From contig JASEIA010000058.1 in the NCBI GenBank assembly GCA_030018575.1, forward strand, positions 1 to 9,726: 9,726 nt of DNA, given 5' to 3'. The position numbers and the translations under genes are program-made. The notes below the pieces were generated by a model. The model was not told where the DNA came from, ran no database searches, and saw only the letters and a list, made by a program, of their open reading frames with translations. Source of the DNA: Nanobdellota archaeon (GTDB taxonomy: Archaea > Nanobdellota > Nanobdellia > SCGC-AAA011-G17 > GW2011-AR17). Shown here in pieces: positions 1 through 5,123 of the stretch (within the stretch, counting starts at the first letter, position 1; each line of letters begins with the position of its first letter).

Positions 1-46
1 GCACCAAGCACAAGAACCGCCAAAAGTAGGATATGCCGAAGTTTGA
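1..46. other. Window edge, gene content undecided
   Basis: The first bases precede the TATA box at 69-76. On the + strand they could be the 3' end of a truncated gene: one frame reads TKHKNRQK and stops at 27-29, another reads HQAQEPPKVGYAEV and stops at 44-46. On the - strand, a frame entering from a GTG at 56-54 reads MVLFKLRHILLLAVLVLGA, which looks like a signal peptide, but no start signal supports it. The sequence here is too short to choose between these. Confidence 0.25.
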
Positions 47-68
47 AGAGAACCACAAAATCGCAACA

Positions 69-76
69 TTTATATA
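69..76 (+). promoter_or_regulatory. TATA box of the grpE-dnaK-dnaJ operon
   Basis: TTTATATA matches the archaeal TATA consensus. Using the box-to-start spacing of about 27 bp seen at the leaderless genes in this window, transcription would begin near position 100. That leaves a leader of roughly 100 nt before the grpE ATG at 199, unlike the leaderless genes elsewhere here. No other comparable box lies closer to grpE. The reverse reading, TATATAAA, could serve a leftward gene, but no start codon sits at the right distance. Confidence 0.6.
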
Positions 77-82
77 GGGGTT

Positions 83-101
83 TAGTCCATAATATTGACT
101 A
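83..101. repeat. Inverted repeat over the predicted transcription start
   Basis: TAGTC at 83-87 and GACTA at 97-101 form perfect 5-bp arms around a 9-bp AT-rich spacer. The repeat starts 7 bp after the TATA box and covers the predicted start near 100, where a bound repressor would block the polymerase. A longer outer pair, GTTTAG at 80-85 and CTAAAC at 108-113, brackets it. The arms are short, so chance is possible, but the placement suits an operator. Confidence 0.35.
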
Positions 102-116
102 CGTAAGCTAAACTTT

Positions 117-133
117 GTTTACTTTAAGTAAAC
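117..133. repeat. 17-bp near-perfect palindrome in the leader
   Basis: GTTTACTTTAAGTAAAC has 8-bp perfect arms around a single central base. It lies about 17-33 nt after the predicted transcription start. As DNA it could be a dimeric repressor site. As RNA it can fold into a 7-bp stem with a UUA loop. Its position in the leader of a heat-shock operon suggests a regulatory role, but I do not recognise it as the site of a named regulator. Confidence 0.5.
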
Positions 134-148
134 GCATCGGGGGTAAAA

Positions 149-184
149 ATGGTCTGCGAGCATAGCGAGTGGACCTTCGAATGA
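149..184 (+). CDS. Possible 11-codon upstream ORF in the grpE leader
   Basis: ATG at 149 opens an 11-residue frame reading MVCEHSEWTFE and ending at TGA 182-184, immediately before the grpE ribosome binding site at 186-191. GGGGGT at 139-144 lies 4 nt before this ATG and could pair with the 16S rRNA tail with one G-U wobble. Nearly the whole frame lies within the hairpin at 151-175. It could be a leader peptide coupling ribosome passage to grpE translation, or a chance frame. No homology can be judged at this length. Confidence 0.25.
   Translation: MVCEHSEWTFE
151..175 (+). promoter_or_regulatory. Leader RNA hairpin with tandem G-A mismatches
   Basis: The RNA can pair GGUCUGC (151-157) with GUGGACC (169-175), giving seven pairs of which two are G-U wobbles. 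Next comes a tandem G-A/A-G mismatch (158-159 against 167-168), then G160-C166 and C161-G165 closing an AUA loop. The mismatch core is CGAG opposite CGAG, a context in which tandem sheared G-A pairs are known to be stable. The stem ends 10 nt before the grpE Shine-Dalgarno site, so it does not sequester that site directly. It might act with the upstream palindrome as a translational switch. Confidence 0.4.
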
Positions 185-185
185 C

Positions 186-191
186 AGGAGG
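186..191 (+). promoter_or_regulatory. Shine-Dalgarno site fixing the grpE start
   Basis: AGGAGG lies 7 nt before the ATG at 199. The in-frame GTG at 169 and the ATG at 181 would be upstream of this site and the ATG at 193 would be only 1 nt after it, so 199 is the best start. Confidence 0.8.
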
Positions 192-198
192 AATGAGA

Positions 199-825
199 AT
201 GAAGAGCAAACAAGCAGAAAACAAGGAAAATCATGCAGAAGCCAAGGGGCCTTCTGAGGGCAATAAGCCTGTAGAGGCCATGGAAGCTTCAGAGGTAGCA
301 GAAGCCAGGAAAGAGCCCATACAGGACTATATAGAGCAATTACAGCGCCTGCAGGCTGAGTTTGAGAACTTCAAGAAAAGGGAGGAAAGGGAAAAGGAAA
401 GGCACAGGGACTTTGCAAAGGCAGGGCTTTTGCTTAAGCTTTTGAATTTGAATGATGACTTTGAAAGGACGCTGGCTGTCCTTGAGAATGAAAAATGCGT
501 GCCAAACGACAAGTCATGCGTAATAAAGGAAGGGATTGGAATGATTGCGCATCACCTGAAGAAAGTGCTTGCAGAGGAAGGAGTGCAGCCAATATCCTGC
601 GTGGGGCAGAAATTAGACCCTTTCAGGCACGAGGTTTTGGTGCAGGAAAAGGCTGACAGGGAAGAGGGGATTGTGCTTGAAGAGCTGCAGAAAGGCTACT
701 TGTTCAAGGGCAATGTGCTTAGGACCGCAAAGGTAAAGGTTTGCAAGGCTGTGCAAAAAGAGGCAGATGAAAAGGAAAGCGTTGAAGAGTTTGAAAACAA
801 GAATACTAAACCGGAGGTAAACTAA
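199..825 (+). CDS. grpE: GrpE, nucleotide exchange factor for DnaK
   Basis: This 208-aa protein is GrpE, the cytoplasmic cofactor that releases ADP from DnaK and so drives substrate release. Residues 1-40 are a charged, probably disordered arm. Residues 42-96 form the long dimerising helix, with the family signature LQAEFENFKKR at 51-61. Residues 128-182 are the beta domain that contacts the DnaK nucleotide-binding domain, with the conserved DPFRHEVL (140-147) and GYLFKGNVLRTAKVKV (166-181). The length is normal for the family. The start is set by AGGAGG at 186-191. It opens the operon, ends one base before the deacetylase ATG, and carries that gene's ribosome binding site (GGAGGT, 813-818) in its last codons. 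The GC content is about 47% over 301-660 by hand count, well above the next gene. Confidence 0.95.
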   Translation: MKSKQAENKENHAEAKGPSEGNKPVEAMEASEVAEARKEPIQDYIEQLQRLQAEFENFKKREEREKERHRDFAKAGLLLKLLNLNDDFERTLAVLENEKCVPNDKSCVIKEGIGMIAHHLKKVLAEEGVQPISCVGQKLDPFRHEVLVQEKADREEGIVLEELQKGYLFKGNVLRTAKVKVCKAVQKEADEKESVEEFENKNTKPEVN

Positions 826-826
826 A

Positions 827-1456
827 ATGAGCAAAGTTTTGGTAATATCCCCACACTCAGATGATGAATTGTTTGGTGTGGGCGGGACACTTTTGAGACA
901 CAAGAAGAATAAGGATAAAATTTTTGGTTTGCTGTTATGCGATAGAGGAAAAAAATATGTTGAAGAATATAAACAGGGCATGAGGCGCATGGGTGCCCAA
1001 AAGGTATTCTGGGAACATTATCTTGATTGCAAATTTGAAACTTATCCGGTAAAAGATTTGGCAGATAGCATAATGAGAGTTATTGATGAAATAAGGCCTG
1101 ACAGAATTTATGTGCCCGCAGTCAGCATTCATCAAGACCACAAAGCTGTTAATGATGCTTGTCTTATCTGTTTTCGCCCAACATCCCCTTTTATTCCAAA
1201 AGAAATACTGGAATATGAGAATGCAACATATGAGTTTGGAATTGGCAGAGGATTTAATCCAAGATATTTTGTTGATATAAGCGAATTCGTAAAAGAGAAG
1301 CAAAGAATCTATGACAAGTATTATTCTTCGCATTCGAATAAGCCGGATGAACATCTCCTTTCAACAAAAAACATAGAGTTTTTGGCAAAATATAGGGGAA
1401 TGCAGTCTCGCACAGCGTATGCAGAAGCATTCCAAATTTTAAGGATGGTAGAATAA
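827..1456 (+). CDS. PIG-L/LmbE-family N-acetyl sugar deacetylase
   Basis: This 209-aa protein belongs to the PIG-L/LmbE zinc deacetylases, which remove acetyl groups from N-acetylglucosamine-type sugars in lipids, glycans or thiol cofactors. The metal motif is PHSDDE at residues 9-14, where most members have HPDDE. By comparison with MshB, H10 and D13 bind zinc and D12 is the base. The second motif, HQDH at 102-105, supplies H105 as ligand and H102 as catalytic histidine. The C-terminal RGMQSRTAYAEAF (190-202) is the family's substrate-side signature. There is no signal peptide or membrane segment. It lies between grpE and dnaK, where no sugar deacetylase is expected. Hand-counted GC is 37.5% (841-1440) against about 47% in grpE, so recent insertion is likely. 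The substrate cannot be told from sequence. Confidence 0.88.
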   Translation: MSKVLVISPHSDDELFGVGGTLLRHKKNKDKIFGLLLCDRGKKYVEEYKQGMRRMGAQKVFWEHYLDCKFETYPVKDLADSIMRVIDEIRPDRIYVPAVSIHQDHKAVNDACLICFRPTSPFIPKEILEYENATYEFGIGRGFNPRYFVDISEFVKEKQRIYDKYYSSHSNKPDEHLLSTKNIEFLAKYRGMQSRTAYAEAFQILRMVE

Positions 1457-1498
1457 ATGGAAGAAAACAAAACAGAAAATAGCACAGGAGGCAAATAA
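1457..1498 (+). CDS. 13-codon mini-ORF before dnaK, possible grpE tail remnant
   Basis: ATG at 1457 directly follows the deacetylase stop and opens MEENKTENSTGGK, ending at TAA one base before the dnaK ATG. Its last codons contain the dnaK ribosome binding site AGGAGG (1484-1489). It resembles the end of grpE, EEFENKNTKPEVN: both have a GAAAACAA stretch, then GGAGG, then a TAA-A-ATG junction. It may be the original grpE 3' end left beside dnaK when the deacetylase gene entered. It may instead be a coupling peptide, or no gene at all, since A-rich tails before ribosome binding sites look alike. Confidence 0.3.
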   Translation: MEENKTENSTGGK

Positions 1499-1499
1499 A

Positions 1500-3377
1500 A
1501 TGGCATCAGAAAAAATATTAGGCGTGGATTTAGGCACATCAAACTCAGCTGCGGCTGTGATGGAAGCGGGAAGGCCTGTTATAGTGCCGTCTGCTGAAGG
1601 CGTTTCAATGTACGGAAAGGCGTTTCCGTCGGTTGTGGCTTTCACAAAGGATGGGCAATTATTGGTTGGGGAGCCTGCAAGAAGGCAGGCAATCAGCAAT
1701 CCTGAAGGCACTGTCATGGCAATCAAGAGAAAGATGGGAACCAATTATAAAGTAAAAATCTATGGCAAGGAATACACACCCCAGCAAATCTCAGCTTATA
1801 TCCTGCAGAAAATCAAGAGGGACGCGGAGGCATTCATCGGCGAAAAGCTCTCAAAGGCAGTAATCACTGTGCCTGCTTATTTTGACGACAGCCAAAGGCA
1901 GGCAACAAAGGACGCGGGCGCAATTGCAGGGCTTAACGTAGTTAGAATAATCAACGAGCCGACAGCTGCTTCTTTGGCATACGGTTTAGACAAGGGAACA
2001 AAAGAGCAAAAAGTTCTTGTCTTTGACCTTGGCGGCGGCACTTTAGATGTCACAATAATGGAAATGGGCGAGGGCGTGTTTGAGGTAAAATCAACTTCAG
2101 GGGACACTCAATTAGGCGGAACAGACATGGACAATGCAGTAATCAACTTCATCATAAAGAAATTCAAGGATGAAAATGGAGTTGACTTAAGCGAAGACAA
2201 TGTTGCAATGCAGAGAGTGAGGGAAGCTGCTGAGAAGGCAAAGATTGAATTGTCTAATGTGATGGAGACAGACATTAACCTGCCTTTCATAACAGCGACA
2301 AATGCAGGCCCAAAGCACCTTTCAATGAAATTATCAAGGGCAAAGCTTGAAGAGCTTGTTGATCCGATTGTAAAGAGGTGCAGGAAGCCTGTTGAGCAGG
2401 CAATGTCTGATGCTAAAATCACTTCAAAAGACATTGAAAAAGTTATAATGGTGGGCGGTCCCACAAGGATGCCGATTGTCCAGAAGTTTGTTGAAAGCGT
2501 GATGGGAAAGAAGGCAGAAGGCGGCGTTGACCCTATGGAATGCGTAGCTCTTGGGGCTTCTGTGCAGGGCGGGGTTCTTGCAGGAGAAGTAAAGGACATT
2601 CTGCTTTTGGATGTTACTCCATTATCTTTGGGAATTGAAACACTTGGCGGGGTTTTCACAAAGCTGATTGAGAGGAACACGACAATACCGACAAAGAAAA
2701 GCCAGGTGTTTTCAACAGCAGCTGACATGCAGCCCGCTGTATCAGTAAGGGTTTTCCAGGGTGAAAGGCCCATGGCATCTGACAACAAAATCATAGGCAA
2801 CTTTGACCTGGTTGGAATACCTCCTGCTCCAAGAGGGGTTCCGCAGATTGAGGTTTCATTTGACATTGATGCAAACGGGATTGTAAGCGTTTCTGCAAAG
2901 GACTTGGGAACAGGAAAGCAGCAGAAGATTACAATAACAGCTTCAAACAACCTCAACAAGGACGAGATTGAAAAGATGAAAAAGGAAGCAGAGGAGCACG
3001 CTGCAGAAGACGAGAAAAGAAAGGAAACAGCTGAACTGAAGAACCAGGCAGACACTTTGGCATTTGCAACTGAAAAGACTTTGTCTGAATTTGCAGATAA
3101 AATTGATGCAAAGACAAAGGAAGAGATTGAGGCAAAGCTGAAGGCTTTGAAAGAAGCTTCATCTTCTGATGATACTGCAAAAATGAAATCAGCTGTTGAT
3201 GAGCTTTCAAAAACAGTGCAGAAGATTGGCGCTGACATTTATGGAAAGGCAGGAAACCCTGGCTTTGGAGGCGCAGGCGGCTCCTGCGGCTCTAATGGGC
3301 CCTGCGAGGAAGAGCCGAAAGCAAAGAAAGATAAGGTAGTGGATGCTGATTTCAAGGAAGAGGATAAGAAAGGCTAA
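1500..3377 (+). CDS. dnaK: DnaK, Hsp70 chaperone
   Basis: This 625-aa protein is the ATP-driven Hsp70 that binds exposed hydrophobic segments of client proteins in the cytoplasm. The nucleotide-binding domain carries DLGTSNS (10-16), the VFDLGGGTLDVTI phosphate loop near 179-191, and the adenosine motif VIMVGGPTRMP. The interdomain linker DILLLDVTP lies near residue 366. The beta-sandwich substrate domain and helical lid follow. After IKRKMGT the sequence passes straight to KVKIYGKEYTPQQISAYIL, so it lacks the N-terminal insertion of proteobacterial DnaK, as in Gram-positive and archaeal forms. The tail ends with the usual acidic VVDADFKEE, but just before it is a Gly-rich stretch with two cysteines, C596 and C602, which is unusual. 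AGGAGG lies 10 nt before the ATG. Confidence 0.97.
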   Translation: MASEKILGVDLGTSNSAAAVMEAGRPVIVPSAEGVSMYGKAFPSVVAFTKDGQLLVGEPARRQAISNPEGTVMAIKRKMGTNYKVKIYGKEYTPQQISAYILQKIKRDAEAFIGEKLSKAVITVPAYFDDSQRQATKDAGAIAGLNVVRIINEPTAASLAYGLDKGTKEQKVLVFDLGGGTLDVTIMEMGEGVFEVKSTSGDTQLGGTDMDNAVINFIIKKFKDENGVDLSEDNVAMQRVREAAEKAKIELSNVMETDINLPFITATNAGPKHLSMKLSRAKLEELVDPIVKRCRKPVEQAMSDAKITSKDIEKVIMVGGPTRMPIVQKFVESVMGKKAEGGVDPMECVALGASVQGGVLAGEVKDILLLDVTPLSLGIETLGGVFTKLIERNTTIPTKKSQVFSTAADMQPAVSVRVFQGERPMASDNKIIGNFDLVGIPPAPRGVPQIEVSFDIDANGIVSVSAKDLGTGKQQKITITASNNLNKDEIEKMKKEAEEHAAEDEKRKETAELKNQADTLAFATEKTLSEFADKIDAKTKEEIEAKLKALKEASSSDDTAKMKSAVDELSKTVQKIGADIYGKAGNPGFGGAGGSCGSNGPCEEEPKAKKDKVVDADFKEEDKKG

Positions 3378-3383
3378 GAATAT

Positions 3384-4511
3384 ATGGCGAAGGATTACTA
3401 CAAAGCACTTGGCGTTAAAAAGGAAGCTTCTGGGGAAGAGATTAAGTCAGCGTACAAGTCTTTGGCTAAAAAGTACCATCCTGACCTGAACAAGGAAGCA
3501 AGCGCTTCTGAGAAGTTCAAGGAAGTCAACGAGGCTTATTCTGTGTTGGGTGACAAAACCAAAAGGCAGAACTATGACAGGTTTGGCTCTGAAGGCTTTA
3601 ACCAGCAGGGATTCCAAGGCGGATTCTCAGGCTTTGAAGGCTTTGGAAATTTCGGCATGGACGATGCATTTGACATTTTTGAAAGCTTTTTTGGCGGAAG
3701 TCCGTTCGGCTCTTCAAGAAGGAGAAGGCAGGCAAGGGGAGCTGATTTGGAATACTCAATGGACATTTCTTTTGAGGAAGCTGCATTTGGAGCTGAAAAG
3801 AAAATCGAGTTTGAAAAGCATGTTGCTTGCGAAGAGTGCAGGGGCACTGGCTCTGAAGGCGGAGAAACAGAAGTTTGTCCTGTCTGCAAAGGCAATGGAA
3901 TGGTAAAAAAGGTTCTCAGGACTCCTTTCGGCGTGATGGCGCAGACAGCAACCTGCCACGAATGCGGCGGAGAGGGGGAAGTTGCAAAAGCCAAATGCAA
4001 AAAATGCAACGGAAAAGGCGTTGTTAAGAAAACAAAGACAATAACAGTGAACATACCCGCCGGCGTTGAAAACCATGCAACATTAAGAGTGGCAGGAGAA
4101 GGAGAGGCAGGGGAAAGAGGCACTATTTCAGGCAATTTGTACATTGAGCTTAATGTAAAGCCGCACAAGCTGTTTGAAAGGGACGGCGCTGATATTTATC
4201 TTGAATATCCTGTCAGCTTTTCACAGGCTGCAATGGGAGATGAGGTCAAGGTTCCCACACTGCACGGTGACGTTACAATGAAAATGCCTGCAGGCACCCA
4301 GTCGGAAACAGTTTTCAAGCTGAAAGGCAAGGGCGTTCATTACCTGAATTCAGACGGATTTGGCGATGAGCTTGTAAAGGTTATTGTTAAGATTCCTGAG
4401 AAATTATCCAAAAAGCAGAAAGAGCTTTTGGAAGAGTTTGCCTCTGAAAGCAATGAAAAGCTGAAGCCGAGGAAGGGATTGTTTGGCAAGATGAAGGAAG
4501 CTTTTAGTTAA
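3384..4511 (+). CDS. dnaJ: DnaJ, Hsp40 co-chaperone (class A)
   Basis: This 375-aa protein stimulates the DnaK ATPase and delivers clients. The J domain spans residues 1-70 with the essential HPD at 32-34. A Gly/Phe-rich linker follows (about 71-110), with a short Arg-rich patch, SRRRRQAR, at 111-118. The zinc region has all four CxxCxGxG repeats, starting at C149, C165, C191 and C205, enough for two zinc ions. The two C-terminal beta domains that bind clients follow and end in a Lys-rich tail. It is a complete class A DnaJ. It starts 6 bp after the dnaK stop with only a weak AAAGG at 3369-3373, so translation probably depends on coupling to dnaK. Its stop lies 3 bp from the stop of the opposing gene, leaving no room for a separate terminator. 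Confidence 0.97.
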   Translation: MAKDYYKALGVKKEASGEEIKSAYKSLAKKYHPDLNKEASASEKFKEVNEAYSVLGDKTKRQNYDRFGSEGFNQQGFQGGFSGFEGFGNFGMDDAFDIFESFFGGSPFGSSRRRRQARGADLEYSMDISFEEAAFGAEKKIEFEKHVACEECRGTGSEGGETEVCPVCKGNGMVKKVLRTPFGVMAQTATCHECGGEGEVAKAKCKKCNGKGVVKKTKTITVNIPAGVENHATLRVAGEGEAGERGTISGNLYIELNVKPHKLFERDGADIYLEYPVSFSQAAMGDEVKVPTLHGDVTMKMPAGTQSETVFKLKGKGVHYLNSDGFGDELVKVIVKIPEKLSKKQKELLEEFASESNEKLKPRKGLFGKMKEAFS

Positions 4512-4514
4512 TTC

Positions 4515-5123
4515 TTATTCCCAGCTCTTTCGCCCCAAAAGCCGTTTCTTTTCATCTTCAGAAACATCTTCCAATGCAACCATTAATTCATCCCAATGCT
4601 CGAATATTGCCTCATTGAAATCTTTTTGCGTGGCTTTTTTAAGCTCTTCTGCAATGTCTTTCTTTTGCTCATATTCCCAGTATTGCTCAACAAGCTCTTT
4701 TTCAAGCGGCTGGCCATATAGCACTTTGCAACTCATGTCATATGCAATGCTTTTTATGCCGAACATCATGCCTAATATGAACAAGGGGTTTATTACGATG
4801 CCTGCAAGGCTTAAGAAGCCGAGCCCTATGCGCGTGGATATTCTGCATCTTTTTAATGTTTTTGCCAGTACAGGTATGTTCTTTCCCCTTTCATCATCAT
4901 AAAGCGAGGCCGCATATTCAAGTATTTTTCCTGTATGCCGTGCCCTTTCCTCTGTTTTGCCCTGGTCATGGCATGCATTGCAGTATTGCATTACATTATC
5001 CCTAAATAATATTTCCTCGTTTGTTCTTAGTCCCATTTCCGGGAATTCATAAGAGGAGTCAATAACAGAATTTGCCTGCCTTACCGCCTTTATTACAATG
5101 TTTGCAAGGGTATCTTTATTCAT
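4515..5123 (-). CDS. Unrecognised membrane-associated protein coupled to the transpeptidase
   Basis: I do not recognise this 202-aa protein. Residues 1-95 look helical and charged and contain CNACH at 48-52. This has the form of a CxxCH heme or metal motif, but there is no export signal before it, so heme attachment is unlikely. Residues 98-124 are strongly hydrophobic with glycines and a central Asn-Pro (IVINPLFILGMMFG), fitting one long or two short membrane helices. Residues 140-202 are highly charged and probably helical, ending KRLLGRKSWE. Its ATG overlaps the transpeptidase stop (ATGA, 5120-5123), with AAGGT just upstream, so the two are almost certainly translated from one message. That context suggests an envelope partner, for example an anchor or regulator, but no function can be assigned. 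Confidence 0.75.
   Translation of the reverse strand: MNKDTLANIVIKAVRQANSVIDSSYEFPEMGLRTNEEILFRDNVMQYCNACHDQGKTEERARHTGKILEYAASLYDDERGKNIPVLAKTLKRCRISTRIGLGFLSLAGIVINPLFILGMMFGIKSIAYDMSCKVLYGQPLEKELVEQYWEYEQKKDIAEELKKATQKDFNEAIFEHWDELMVALEDVSEDEKKRLLGRKSWE

Noticed and set aside
169..198. Longer GrpE start at GTG 169 or ATG 181.
   Set aside because: The strong AGGAGG at 186-191 would lie inside the gene; it fits the ATG at 199.
2108..3238. A 376-codon open frame on the minus strand opposite dnaK.
   Set aside because: It is Ser/Phe/Ala-rich low-complexity sequence that mirrors dnaK codon bias, with no motif of its own.
4968..4982. CNACH as a cytochrome c heme site in the 202-aa protein.
   Set aside because: There is no signal peptide before it, only one motif is present, and no heme-handling genes are nearby.
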